Shown: in pieces, positions 28,035 through 37,825 of the stretch
How positions within the stretch are numbered: the stretch's first letter is position 1
Layout: each line of letters opens with the position of its first letter
DNA from: Bacteroidota bacterium
GTDB lineage: Bacteria; Bacteroidota; Bacteroidia; B-17B0; Aurantibacillaceae
Assembly (NCBI GenBank): GCA_021155905.1
Contig: JAJNBG010000001.1
Span: forward strand, 62,001 to 126,000
DNA length: 64,000 bases
Direction: 5' to 3'
Program-made: the position numbers and the translations under genes
The notes under the pieces: model-generated
The model's database searches: none
Told to the model about the DNA's origin: nothing
What the model saw: the letters and a program-made list of their open reading frames with translations, nothing else

Positions 28035-29561
28035 TTAGAAGCCAAGGGTTTCGGCATTGATATATCGCAGGAACTGAAGTGTTGTTTTAGTATTATTATA
28101 AACATAAAATGTTCCCCACTCATTAACTCTCTGGATGTGGATGTCTTTATATTTTGCATGACAAAGACTGTCCAGATTGTTAAACCTTGTATAAACTATG
28201 AAATCAGAATTAACCCTGTTCAATTCTTCATCTGTTCTCCATCTCCGCCTCTCAAAATGGGGCTTAAACGTGCGCGGGTAATCATCATTAAGAGCAGGGC
28301 CACCATAATTAATGGTATTATCCCTCCATGACCATCCAAGAATCATAATCATGTCCGTATTATATTCCTTACATACATTTTTTAAAGAGGTAGATTGCTG
28401 GAATGTGTTTTCAAGAGAAAACATATTGACATCCACCCAGTTTTCCTCAAGACTGTAACTTGCTAATTTACTGTTATAGGTATATAATTTAAGCCCTGTG
28501 AATCCCAACACTATTATCACACAAAGGGGCATTAATTTTTTAAGCGGAAATTCAATTAAAATAATAGAACACATATAAAATACCGGAACTGCGATAAACA
28601 TTCTGCTTAACGAGAAAAGCGGCCACGTGCCACCGTGAGATATTTTCTGACAAAACAAAGATCCAAAAACGATAATGGAAAGTAATAGAAAAGAGAAAAA
28701 CCAGTTCCGGTTTTTTTTATAAAAGTAAAACCCTATAATAAACAATGCCAGGGCCGTAGGAATGAAAGAACCTTCCATAAACAAGCCGATATGGGCGAAA
28801 TGAGCGTCCAGCCTCGAAACTGCCTTTGCAAAATAACTCCATTTTATTTCGTTATCATAGGTATAAATATTGTATTCAGGATGCGATCTGTAAAACTGAT
28901 TTAGCAGCAGTTCAAAAGGGACAGCGGATATAAGTCCTAAAACAGAGACTTTATAATAACGAATGTTTTTGTAGTTATGAAGAAATAAATAAAAAAGAAA
29001 AGGCGCAGATACCACAATAGAATTAGGATTAACTAAAAAGCCTATAATAGAAAAAAGAGTATTGATGTAAATGAATTTATAATTCTTAGGATCTAATAAA
29101 TTAATAACGAAGAATAATGAAAAAAATGTCCCGGTTATAAAGCCCCTGGGTATAGAGGTCATCACATCAAACCCAACCGGCATACACAACAATAACGCTA
29201 TAATTAAAATGGCTTTATCTTCGTAGTGCTTTTTAAATAAATAAAAAGCAGTGAAAAGAAACGGTGTTAGAAATATAAGATGTGTTGCCAGGGGTACCGC
29301 ATAATAAACCGGCATTTTCATCCATATAAAAGGAACTGCCACAAGAGCTTCCATAAACGTGTTATAGGCCTGTCCGTAAAACCTTGGTTCATGAAATATG
29401 CCTTTTGAATAATCCTTCGCGCCTAACCACATGATTATCTGGTCGTCATCCAGGCATTGAATATTAACGGTACAAAACACAAGAATATGCTGACCTATTA
29501 AAATGGCCAGTAAAAGAAAAAAAATGACTTTAAGAGAAATATTTAGTCTGGACGCTAACAA
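28035..29561 (-). CDS. Multi-spanning membrane protein, possible GT-C-fold glycosyltransferase
   Basis: The 508-residue protein has about ten to twelve hydrophobic segments over its first 370 residues and a soluble C-terminal domain of about 130 residues. After the first membrane segment it carries an acidic DDDQ in the first outer loop and then a long amphipathic stretch. This arrangement resembles lipid-linked sugar transferases of the GT-C fold, where acidic residues in the first loop are catalytic. No family-specific motif was recognised, so this is only a fold-level suggestion. The start overlaps the rpiB stop by 7 bases, so it is the second gene of an rpiB operon. Alternatives include an unknown membrane enzyme of envelope assembly. 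Confidence 0.6.
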   Translation of the reverse strand: MLASRLNISLKVIFFLLLAILIGQHILVFCTVNIQCLDDDQIIMWLGAKDYSKGIFHEPRFYGQAYNTFMEALVAVPFIWMKMPVYYAVPLATHLIFLTPFLFTAFYLFKKHYEDKAILIIALLLCMPVGFDVMTSIPRGFITGTFFSLFFVINLLDPKNYKFIYINTLFSIIGFLVNPNSIVVSAPFLFYLFLHNYKNIRYYKVSVLGLISAVPFELLLNQFYRSHPEYNIYTYDNEIKWSYFAKAVSRLDAHFAHIGLFMEGSFIPTALALFIIGFYFYKKNRNWFFSFLLLSIIVFGSLFCQKISHGGTWPLFSLSRMFIAVPVFYMCSIILIEFPLKKLMPLCVIIVLGFTGLKLYTYNSKLASYSLEENWVDVNMFSLENTFQQSTSLKNVCKEYNTDMIMILGWSWRDNTINYGGPALNDDYPRTFKPHFERRRWRTDEELNRVNSDFIVYTRFNNLDSLCHAKYKDIHIQRVNEWGTFYVYNNTKTTLQFLRYINAETLGF

Positions 29562-29986
29562 TCTATCTTATTAACTCTATCGGCATGTCTTCCGCCTTCA
29601 AATTTTTCTGATAAAAAAACGTCCACACATTTTTTCGCTTCTTCCAGGGTCATATATCTTGCCGGTAAAGTTAATATGTTCGCATCATTATGCTGACGCG
29701 CCAGGGCTGCGATTTCTGAATTCCAGCATAATGCTGACCGGATGCCCTTATGTTTGTTCGCACTCATGTTAATGCCATTTCCGCTGCCACACATTAATAC
29801 ACCGAATTCAGCTTCCTTACTTATAACGGATTCAGCAACGGCATGTGCGGCATCAGGATAATCTGCTCTGGCTATACTAAAGCAGCCTTTATCGATTAAT
29901 TCTACTTTTTGTTCATTTAAATAGGATATTAGTCCAGATTTAAGCTCAAACCCCGCGTGGTCGCTTCCTATAGCTATTTTTGTCAT
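29555..29986 (-). CDS. rpiB: Ribose 5-phosphate isomerase B
   Basis: RpiB interconverts ribose 5-phosphate and ribulose 5-phosphate in the non-oxidative pentose phosphate pathway. The 143-residue product has normal family length and all signature parts: IGSDHAGFELK at 5-15, LMCGSGNGINMSANK with the catalytic-type Cys in the middle, RSALCWN, and HNDANILTLPAR, where the His-Asn pair binds substrate. It is the first gene of a two-gene minus-strand unit and faces the large AT-rich divergent spacer, with nadA on the other side. LacA/B-like galactose-6-phosphate isomerases are related, but a single stand-alone copy points to RpiB. Confidence 0.95.
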   Translation of the reverse strand: MTKIAIGSDHAGFELKSGLISYLNEQKVELIDKGCFSIARADYPDAAHAVAESVISKEAEFGVLMCGSGNGINMSANKHKGIRSALCWNSEIAALARQHNDANILTLPARYMTLEEAKKCVDVFLSEKFEGGRHADRVNKIDC

Positions 29987-30466
29987 ATCAAAGATTTGTT
30001 AATGGTTTGTAATCAACGTTAATTAACACTCATAACTACATCGACTGAAAATGAGTGTTTTAAATACAGTGCTAATTAACAAAATTAGTGTGTATAATTA
30101 AATTCTTCGTTAATAAGTTTATGTAATTAAATAGTGATTTGTTAATAGCAAATTTACTTAGGCTAATTTTTATCAAAACAAAATATTGTTTCGAAAATTA
30201 GTCAGTGTCTTGTACAGTTTTACACACATAAAATTCTACCTTGTTCATCGTAATGTTATTAACGATCTTATTTTAACGACAATTGTTCATTACCTGTCAT
30301 CGTTCTTAGGGTCAAACATTTATATAACATTTATTCGTTTAATATATGTTAATAGAAAGTAAATTAGCATATAAACAAGTAAACAAAAGCTTATTTTTAC
30401 ACAGTATTAACAGCCTATATACTATAACCATATTTTAAAATTTTAAAATTCTTTTATTAATATTAT
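29987..30466. other. AT-rich divergent spacer, candidate replication origin
   Basis: This 480-base gene-free stretch separates rpiB (leftwards) from nadA (rightwards). It holds nine GTTAAT/ATTAAC motifs (starts at 29998, 30018, 30022, 30075, 30109, 30141, 30258, 30348 and 30406). Two of them form the palindrome GTTAATTAAC at 30018-30027. There are three relaxed DnaA-box matches to TTWTNCACA: TTTTACACA at 30218-30226 and 30395-30403, and TGTGTATAA on the other strand at 30089-30097. An inverted repeat pairs AACACTCAT (30025-30033) with ATGAGTGTT (30051-30059). No canonical TTATCCACA is present. The promoters of rpiB and nadA must also lie here. The origin call is inference. Confidence 0.35.
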
Positions 30467-31444
30467 ATGAATTTAGAAAAAGGATTCCTCGAAAAAAAAA
30501 TTGATCCATCGCTTGATTTGTTCAAAGAGATTTCGCACCTTAAGGAAACCAAGAACGCTATCATCCTCGCTCACTACTACCAAGATGCTGATATTCAAGA
30601 TATTGCAGACTATATTGGAGACAGTTTAGGACTCGCTCAGCAAGCCGAAAAAACGAAAGCAGACATCATTTTATTTGCCGGAGTTCATTTTATGGCAGAA
30701 ACCGCGAAAATACTGAATCCAAAGACAAAAGTTTTAATTCCGGATCTGAAAGCAGGATGTTCTTTGGCAGATTCCTGTCCACCGAATGAATTTGCCGCAT
30801 TTAAAGCCGCTCACCCTGATCATGTGGTATTAACCTATATAAACTGTACGGCGGATATCAAAGCGCTCTCAGATGTCATTGTAACGTCTACAAACGCTGT
30901 TCAAATTGTGGAGTCGTTCCCTAAAGATCAAAAAATCATATTTGCTCCCGATAAAAACCTGGGTGCGTACATAAACAAGGTAACCGGACGTAATATGGTT
31001 TTATGGAACGGTGCCTGTATGGTACATGAAATCTTTAGTTTGGAAAAACTGATTAAACTCAAGGCTCAGCATCCAAAAGCGGTTGTTTTAGCGCATCCCG
31101 AATGTGAAGCGCCTATTTTAGAACATGCTGATTTTATAGGAAGTACAACAGCAATTTTAAATTACAGTAAAAAATCAGATGCCAATGAGTTCATCGTATT
31201 AACGGAAACCGGTATTATTCACCAGATGCAAAAAGCGAGTCCGGGAAAAACGTTTATTCCTGCGCCGCCAAATAATAATTGTGCCTGTAATGATTGCCCG
31301 TATATGAAATTAAATACACTTGAAAAAATTTACATTGCTCTGAAATATGAGCAACCTGAATTATTAATGAGTGACGAATTAATTGAAAAAGCAAAAAAGC
31401 CAATCGAAAAAATGCTTGAATTATCAGCTAAATTCGGATTATAA
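30467..31444 (+). CDS. nadA: Quinolinate synthase A
   Basis: NadA condenses iminoaspartate with dihydroxyacetone phosphate to quinolinate in de novo NAD synthesis, using an oxygen-sensitive [4Fe-4S] cluster. The 325-residue product shows the three-fold repeated NadA fold with [15 protein letters not shown] near 27, a conserved Cys in the [11 protein letters not shown] segment near 97, NGACMVHE near 182 and [14 protein letters not shown] near 270; three of these cysteines bind the cluster. The length suits the [4Fe-4S] class. nadB and nadC are not in the window. It opens a run of seven plus-strand genes after the AT-rich spacer. Confidence 0.96.
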   Translation: MNLEKGFLEKKIDPSLDLFKEISHLKETKNAIILAHYYQDADIQDIADYIGDSLGLAQQAEKTKADIILFAGVHFMAETAKILNPKTKVLIPDLKAGCSLADSCPPNEFAAFKAAHPDHVVLTYINCTADIKALSDVIVTSTNAVQIVESFPKDQKIIFAPDKNLGAYINKVTGRNMVLWNGACMVHEIFSLEKLIKLKAQHPKAVVLAHPECEAPILEHADFIGSTTAILNYSKKSDANEFIVLTETGIIHQMQKASPGKTFIPAPPNNNCACNDCPYMKLNTLEKIYIALKYEQPELLMSDELIEKAKKPIEKMLELSAKFGL

Positions 31445-31497
31445 ACTTAATTTTAATTTTTGAATTATAAACTTTAAATTAGAACATTAATACCCTG

Positions 31498-33210
31498 ATG
31501 CCATTGAATATCACCTTGAAAAATATTTTTTTATTGTTTTTGTTTGTTGTGACTCAACAGGTTCTCATGGCGCAGGACACCAATCCAAACGGTTACAATA
31601 TCTTTTATTACGAAAACGGTGCAAAATCTTCAGAAGGGATGATGCGTGATGGAAAAGCAGACGGATATTGGAAGAATTATTATAAGAATGGCAAATTAAA
31701 AATAGAAGGAAACCGTAAAAATTTTCAATTAGACAGTATTTGGAAATTTTATTCTGAAAAAGGAAGAATAACAAAATCCGTTAATTATTTAGAGGGTAAA
31801 AAAAACGGGTACACGTTCAATTATGATACTAATCAGCGTGTGTCAAGTAAAGAGCCTTTTGTAAACGATATCAAGCAGGGTAATATGTTTGTTTATTATC
31901 CTTCCGGAAAAACCAGGTTAATGACACCTTATGTGAAAGGGAAACCTGATGGACTTGCTTATGAATATTCTGAAGATTCCATTATTATTTCTATCATGAA
32001 ATACCAGGGAGGAATTTTAGCTTCTGTGGATCGTTTGAATCGTAAAGATGAAAACGGTAAAAAACAGGGTGTCTGGAAAGAATTTTATGAAGATGGAAAA
32101 GTAAAAGAAGAAAAAAAATACAGAGATGATGTCATAGATGGTTATGTAAAGACCTATGATAAGAAAGGAAATTTAGCCAACACAGAAAAATTTAATAACG
32201 GAAAGCAGGTTAAAAATGCACCGGAACTGGCTAAACTGGATGTATATAAAGATTTTTATGAAGATGGAACCATGAAATATGAAGGTGGTTATATCAACGG
32301 AATGCCTGTTGGCACTCATTATCATTACCGCCAGAAGTACATGTGTGATTCATTACCTGTTGCACGGGATGATACCAGTGATGTGATGATTAAAAAATAT
32401 GTATGCAGGAACAGGGCTATACCTGATTCAGCTATTACGTTTTTAGAGGGAATAAAAATGGAATATGGAGCTGTGGATTCCATGCGTAATAAAATAGGGA
32501 TTTGGACAGAATATCATAATTCAGGGGAATTCAGGGCTAAAGGTTTATATGGGAATGGTAAACGTGTTGGTGAATGGATATTTTATTACCCTAACAAACA
32601 AATAGAACAAAAAGGAAAATATGATAAAAAAGGCCGTGCACAGGGTGAATGGAAGTGGTTTTACGAAAACGGAGCCCTTATGCGCGAAGAGATTTATCTG
32701 GATAATTTAAGAGATGGATTAATGACGGAATACACGGAAGATGGTAAAATTATTACCAAAGGTGAATTCATTGAGGATATGCAGGAAGGATTATGGATAT
32801 ATGAAACTCCTGAGTATAAAGAAATTGGAAAATACGTAAATGACAAACCGGATAGTTTATGGAAACGTTATTACATGCCAAAAGAGAAATTGCGTTTTGA
32901 AGGACGTTTTTTAAATGGAGATGAAGATGGGCAACACACCTGGTATTACGAAAACGGAAGAAAGATGGCACAGGGAAGCTATACTGGCGGAGTAAAACAA
33001 AACGACTGGAAGTTTTATGATGAGGCGGGATTTAATTACCTGACCATTTACTATGAAAATGATATTGAAGTTAAATTCCAGGGAGTGAAAGTAACGCCGA
33101 CTTACGAAGAAAGTTTAAGAGATTATTCTTCCATCTATAATAAAAAACCGGATAAAACGATTTTATTAGATAAAGATAAAAAGAAAGATGAGAAGCAAGG
33201 TGAAGAATAA
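31498..33210 (+). CDS. MORN-type repeat secreted protein (YwqK-like)
   Basis: The 570-residue protein has a signal peptide ending near LMAQ and then more than a dozen MORN-type repeats of about 23 residues with the pattern YYENG...EG...G..DG.WK.Y (for example DGYWKNYYKNGKLKIEG and GEWKWFYENGALMREE). A 45-residue segment near 275-320 has two Cys and breaks the array. The tail is lysine-rich. Such proteins are often labelled YwqK-family antitoxins in databases, but no toxin gene is adjacent and a signal peptide argues for export, so the antitoxin label should not be taken literally. The gene overlaps the PAS kinase gene by 23 bases, which suggests coupled translation and perhaps a joint envelope-sensing role. 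Confidence 0.88.
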   Translation: MPLNITLKNIFLLFLFVVTQQVLMAQDTNPNGYNIFYYENGAKSSEGMMRDGKADGYWKNYYKNGKLKIEGNRKNFQLDSIWKFYSEKGRITKSVNYLEGKKNGYTFNYDTNQRVSSKEPFVNDIKQGNMFVYYPSGKTRLMTPYVKGKPDGLAYEYSEDSIIISIMKYQGGILASVDRLNRKDENGKKQGVWKEFYEDGKVKEEKKYRDDVIDGYVKTYDKKGNLANTEKFNNGKQVKNAPELAKLDVYKDFYEDGTMKYEGGYINGMPVGTHYHYRQKYMCDSLPVARDDTSDVMIKKYVCRNRAIPDSAITFLEGIKMEYGAVDSMRNKIGIWTEYHNSGEFRAKGLYGNGKRVGEWIFYYPNKQIEQKGKYDKKGRAQGEWKWFYENGALMREEIYLDNLRDGLMTEYTEDGKIITKGEFIEDMQEGLWIYETPEYKEIGKYVNDKPDSLWKRYYMPKEKLRFEGRFLNGDEDGQHTWYYENGRKMAQGSYTGGVKQNDWKFYDEAGFNYLTIYYENDIEVKFQGVKVTPTYEESLRDYSSIYNKKPDKTILLDKDKKKDEKQGEE

Positions 33211-36200
33211 AAAGCCTGTCTCAAAGCCGGTTGCACCCCTGATTAATAATTCTGCAAATGATGCGGCGTTAATTTCCGTTCTCGAAAGCTTACCGGTTGG
33301 CGTTCTAATTTTTACATTAAATAAAATCTTATTTTTAAATAAAGAGGCTTTAAAAATTTTTAAACCTTCTAAGGAGCTTCAAAAATCGCTCAACAACCAT
33401 TCTGTTTTTGAATTTCTATTACCCGAATACCATAAACGCATTAAAGAAAATGTAAAAAAAATTATTCAAACCGGAGAAGAATTTTCCCCATTTGAATTAA
33501 AAATTAAAAACACAAAGGGCGAGATCATTGACCTGGAAGTGAAATCCAACGCTATTGTTTTTAATGGGCAGAAAGCTATTCAGACAATTTTTACTGATGT
33601 ATCTGATCAGGTAAAGTACCGGGAGGAATTATCGGCCGCCAAGCAAAACCTGGAATTGATAACCGGAAACGCGAATGATCTCATTTATTTTTACACCTAT
33701 CATCCGAAACCAAAATACATTTATATCAGTCCTTCGATAAAGAAAATACTGGGATATTCCCCTGAGGATTTTTATAAAGACGGAAACCTGGGAACTTTAA
33801 TTGTAACCGATATTAAAGCATACAAAGCTTTTGATTCAAGCATCAGTAAACGACAGAAAGATAATACCCTTAAGCATACAACTGCCACTTTTCAGTATAA
33901 AACAAAGTCGGGGAAGTTAATATGGTTAGAAGATAACTACTCTCCTATTTATGATGAAAAAGGTAAGATCAAATTTATTTTAGGTATTAGCCGGGATATT
34001 ACAAAAGAGAAAATTGCTCAATTAGAACTGGAACAAAAATGGATCAATTATAAAAATCTATTAGATACTTCCCCTATTGGTATTTTTATTCATGAGGGTA
34101 TTTGCATTTATACCAATAAAACTGCCGCAAATATTCTGGAAGTCAATGACCCAAAGCGGTTGATCGGGAAAAACCTGATTGAGTTTTTGTTACCGGATCA
34201 ACGTCAGCGGGCAATTGATCGAATGCAACGGGCATTAAAGGGCGAGGAACTGACCGATTTATCTTATCAGGCTAGAACCGTCAAAGGAAAGATTATTGAC
34301 ATTGAATTGAAAACGGTTCCTTTTGTATATAACGGAAAGCCCTGTGTTCAAACAACCATTACAAACGTCTCAGCTGAAAAAGCGCTTTCCCGTGAGAAAT
34401 TGCGGGCTGAAATTGCTGAGGAGGCGAATAAGAGTTTAACAAAAGAAATCAGTTTTCGTCAGAAAATTCAACACGAATTAATGACACAAACAGTTAAGTA
34501 CGAAGCGATATTTAACAGCACGTCTCTTTTAATATGGACGATTGACAGAGATCTAAGAATCACGTCTTTCAATCAGAATTATTACAATTATATAAAATCC
34601 AATTTTAATCATAATCTGAAAATTGGCGAGAATATTTCAGACATTAAATCCAAACCGAAATCTATCACTAAACTGGATGTCTGGACAGAAAAGTATAAAG
34701 ATTTTTTCAAAAATAAGAAAGATAATAAGGCTGAATTTTTTGAAATAAAAAACACAAATACTAAAGGGGAAACTTATTACCGTGAAATCTATTTACATCC
34801 AATCAGAAGTGTAGACGGAAAAATTATTGAAATTGCGGTGATTGGACAGGATACTACGGAAAGAAGGCTTTCTGAACAAAAAATCCTTGAACAGTCCGCA
34901 AAATTACAAGCTATTTTTGAAAGCGGCACACAGTTAATCTGGACAGTGAATAAAAACCACTTTTTTACGTCATTCAATCAGAATTTTTCTGATGCGATGT
35001 ACAATATTTATAAAATCAGACCAACCCTAGAAAACAAGGTTTATAAACCACAAAAAACCAAGAAGGGAATTGAATATCATAACTGGTGGCTGAAAAAATA
35101 CGATGAAGTATTTAAAACCGGTAATGGTATTGAGTTTACAACCGAACAACAGGATATAAATAAAAACAAAGTTTTCAGGCAGATCTTTTTGCACCCTATT
35201 TTAAGAAATGGAAAAGTGGAAGAGGTATCCTGTATTTCCAACGATGTTACTGAACTTAAATACCTTCAGAGCGAATCCATTAACCAGGCTGCAAAACTGA
35301 CTTCTATCTTTGAAAGTTCTTCCCATTTAATCTGGACGGTGGATAAGGATTTTAAAGTCACCTCGTTTAATAAAAACTTCAGCAAGTCGTTTAAACTATA
35401 TAATAAGGCAGAACCGGTATTAAATGCTCAACTGCACGCCCTGTTACCAAAGCGTCTACAGGCAGAGTATAAATCGTATTGGTATTCAATTTACAAAAAA
35501 GTATTTCAGGGTAATTCCTTAAAACTGGAACGTCAGCAAAAGGAACCCAATGGTAGTATTAACTATAAGGAAATTTATTTGAATCCGGTTAGAAATGCCG
35601 ATAAGGAAATTATTGAAGTAGCGTGTCTTGCCCATGATATTACCGAGAACAAACGGTTTGAACAGCGCATCATTGATCAATCCGCTAAATTAAAAGCGAT
35701 ATTTGAGAGCGGCGATCATTTAATCTGGACGGTTAACAAAAACCTGGAACTGACCTCTTATAACAAGAACTATTATAACCTTGTCAGAGATAATTTAATC
35801 CGGAAAAAGGCAGAAGGAAAAAAATTTATTTCCGTATTGGATACTATTTTTGACAAGGAGAAAAGAACCTTTTGGGTGAACAAGTATAAACTTGTACTCA
35901 AAGGAAAGCCACATGTATTTGTGCACAAAAGCACCATTAATAATACCGACGTTTATCGCGAAATCTATTTATATCCTATTTTCCTAAACGGAAACGTTGT
36001 CGAAGTCTCCGTGATTGCTCAAAATATTACGGAGCGTATCGAAAATGAAAATAAAATATTAGAACAGTCGGCTAAATTGAAGGCGATTTTTGAGAGCGGC
36101 GATCAGCTCATGTGGACGATTACTAAAGACATGAAGCTTACTTCTTTCAATCAGAATTATGCTAATTCGGTTTTCGATTTATACGGCTATTATCCGGAGA

Positions 36201-37054
36201 TTGGAAAAAGCATGAGAAGTAATAAAACCGTGGACTACCATTCCATATGGGATGAGAAGTATGAAATGGCGTTTCAGGGCAAACAGGTAGAATTTATTTC
36301 AGAAAGAACACAGAGAAACGGAACCAAAATCATTCGCCAGATGCTTCTTTACCCGATAAAGGACATTAATAATAAAGTAGTGGAAATTTCCGGTATCGGC
36401 TTTGATATCACGGAGAATAAGCGAAACGAAGAGAAAATTACACAGTCATTGAAGGAGAAGGATATCTTGTTAAAAGAAGTTCATCACCGGGTAAAAAATA
36501 ACATGCAGGTTATCTCCAGCATTTTAAATCTGCAGTCTTCTTATGTAAAGGATAATTATGCCCTTAATCTTTTGAAAGAATGTCAGAACCGCATCAAATC
36601 CATGGCATTTATTCACGAGAGCCTTTACCAGACCAAGAACTTCGAATCGGTTAATTTCTCTGAGTATGTAACGACCCTGGCCAAAAACTTAGTCCACACC
36701 TACTCGATTAACACAAAGAAAATTAAATTAATTTTAACCCTGGATAATTTATTCCTGAGCCTTGATGCATCGATACCTTGCGGACTTATTATTAACGAAA
36801 TTGTATCAAATTCATTAAAATATGCATTTCCTGATAATAGAGATGGAATAATCTTTGTAACTTTGAGGGTTATTAAAAATCAGGTCAGAATTGAAGTAGG
36901 AGATAATGGTGTGGGTATCCTTGAAAGCGTAGATATAAAGAACACACAAACACTTGGACTACAGCTTGTGGATACACTGGTAGAGCAGCTTAACGGAACA
37001 CTTAATTTAAAAAGAAAAAACGGGACCACTTTTAGTATAGAATTTAAAATATAA
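33188..37054 (+). CDS. Soluble multi-PAS sensor histidine kinase of the HisKA_2 type
   Basis: The 1288-residue protein has no clear membrane segment. Three divergent PAS domains (starting near 30, 154 and 290) are followed by five closely related PAS modules starting near 434, 567, 698, 830 and 959, a period of about 131-134 residues. Each module opens with QSAKLKAIFESG....WT-like text and contains TSFNQNY. The last PAS leads into the HisKA_2 motif KEVHHRVKNNMQ near 1095 with its phospho-acceptor His. An HATPase domain follows (NEIVSNSLKYAF near 1200, GDNGVGI near 1238). The kinase is intracellular and may integrate small-molecule or redox signals. A LytTR regulator follows after 3 bases. The ATG at 33188 lies inside the preceding gene; a GTG at 33200 is the alternative start. 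Confidence 0.93.
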   Translation: MRSKVKNKKPVSKPVAPLINNSANDAALISVLESLPVGVLIFTLNKILFLNKEALKIFKPSKELQKSLNNHSVFEFLLPEYHKRIKENVKKIIQTGEEFSPFELKIKNTKGEIIDLEVKSNAIVFNGQKAIQTIFTDVSDQVKYREELSAAKQNLELITGNANDLIYFYTYHPKPKYIYISPSIKKILGYSPEDFYKDGNLGTLIVTDIKAYKAFDSSISKRQKDNTLKHTTATFQYKTKSGKLIWLEDNYSPIYDEKGKIKFILGISRDITKEKIAQLELEQKWINYKNLLDTSPIGIFIHEGICIYTNKTAANILEVNDPKRLIGKNLIEFLLPDQRQRAIDRMQRALKGEELTDLSYQARTVKGKIIDIELKTVPFVYNGKPCVQTTITNVSAEKALSREKLRAEIAEEANKSLTKEISFRQKIQHELMTQTVKYEAIFNSTSLLIWTIDRDLRITSFNQNYYNYIKSNFNHNLKIGENISDIKSKPKSITKLDVWTEKYKDFFKNKKDNKAEFFEIKNTNTKGETYYREIYLHPIRSVDGKIIEIAVIGQDTTERRLSEQKILEQSAKLQAIFESGTQLIWTVNKNHFFTSFNQNFSDAMYNIYKIRPTLENKVYKPQKTKKGIEYHNWWLKKYDEVFKTGNGIEFTTEQQDINKNKVFRQIFLHPILRNGKVEEVSCISNDVTELKYLQSESINQAAKLTSIFESSSHLIWTVDKDFKVTSFNKNFSKSFKLYNKAEPVLNAQLHALLPKRLQAEYKSYWYSIYKKVFQGNSLKLERQQKEPNGSINYKEIYLNPVRNADKEIIEVACLAHDITENKRFEQRIIDQSAKLKAIFESGDHLIWTVNKNLELTSYNKNYYNLVRDNLIRKKAEGKKFISVLDTIFDKEKRTFWVNKYKLVLKGKPHVFVHKSTINNTDVYREIYLYPIFLNGNVVEVSVIAQNITERIENENKILEQSAKLKAIFESGDQLMWTITKDMKLTSFNQNYANSVFDLYGYYPEIGKSMRSNKTVDYHSIWDEKYEMAFQGKQVEFISERTQRNGTKIIRQMLLYPIKDINNKVVEISGIGFDITENKRNEEKITQSLKEKDILLKEVHHRVKNNMQVISSILNLQSSYVKDNYALNLLKECQNRIKSMAFIHESLYQTKNFESVNFSEYVTTLAKNLVHTYSINTKKIKLILTLDNLFLSLDASIPCGLIINEIVSNSLKYAFPDNRDGIIFVTLRVIKNQVRIEVGDNGVGILESVDIKNTQTLGLQLVDTLVEQLNGTLNLKRKNGTTFSIEFKI

Positions 37055-37057
37055 ATT

Positions 37058-37825
37058 ATGGAGAATAACAATAACATCAACGTTTACATTGTGGAGGACG
37101 AAAGTATAGTTGCTAAGGACATTCAAAACAGCCTGAAAAAATTAGGATACAATGTTTTGGGTATCAGTAATAATGGTGCGGATGCGATCAAAAATATTGT
37201 GGATTTGGAGCCAAATATTGTGTTGATGGATATCATGATTAAAGGCAATATGACTGGTATCGATGTTGCTGAAACAATCAAAAAGGATTACAATATCCCG
37301 GTGATATTTTTGACAGCATATGCGGACGAAAGCACGCTGGCCAAGGCAAAAATTACTGAGCCATATGGTTATATTTTAAAACCGTTTAAAGAAATTGATT
37401 TACATTCGACCATTGAGATGGCTTTGTATAAGCACAAGAAGGATACGGAAGTTCAAAAAGAAAGAGACTTCCTTTACTCTTTAGTTGAAAATAAAGATGA
37501 TGCGGCAAAAGATATTTTATTCGTTAAGTCAAATAGCCGCCTGGTTAAGGTTAATTTAAAAGATATATACTACGTGGAGGCTTTAAAAGACTATGTAGTT
37601 TTAAATACACAGTATACGCGTTACACGATTCATTCAACAATGAAAGATATTGAAAAGAAACTGGACAACGGAGACTTTATCCGTGTGCACCGATCTTTCA
37701 TCGCCCGCATTGATAAGATACAAACAATTGAAAATCAGACAGTTGTGTTAGAGGAGAATAAAAAAGTAATTCCAATCGGTGGTTCATATCGTGACGAATT
37801 ATTAGCGAAATTAAATATGATTTAA
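37058..37825 (+). CDS. LytTR-type response regulator
   Basis: The 255-residue protein has a receiver domain with E13, D14, E15 and the phospho-acceptor D58 (NIVLMDIMIKG), the switch Thr in FLTAYAD, and the Lys in YILKPFK. A linker follows and then a LytTR DNA-binding domain from about 145 (KDIYYVEALKDYVVLNT; DFIRVHRSFIARIDKI). It lies 3 bases after the multi-PAS kinase and is its expected partner. Its stop overlaps the next start as TAATG. A second kinase/LytTR pair of the same general type lies at 16129-19910, but with a periplasmic sensor. Its targets are unknown; LytTR sites are short direct repeats that could not be assigned by eye. Confidence 0.94.
   Translation: MENNNNINVYIVEDESIVAKDIQNSLKKLGYNVLGISNNGADAIKNIVDLEPNIVLMDIMIKGNMTGIDVAETIKKDYNIPVIFLTAYADESTLAKAKITEPYGYILKPFKEIDLHSTIEMALYKHKKDTEVQKERDFLYSLVENKDDAAKDILFVKSNSRLVKVNLKDIYYVEALKDYVVLNTQYTRYTIHSTMKDIEKKLDNGDFIRVHRSFIARIDKIQTIENQTVVLEENKKVIPIGGSYRDELLAKLNMI

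Noticed and set aside
28624-28629. CACGTG core as a further parS site
   Set aside because: The flanks (GGC...CCA) do not continue the TGTTYCAC/GTGRAACA half-sites.
31498-33210. YwqK-type MORN protein as half of a toxin-antitoxin system
   Set aside because: It carries a signal peptide and lies between nadA and a kinase gene; no candidate toxin gene is adjacent.
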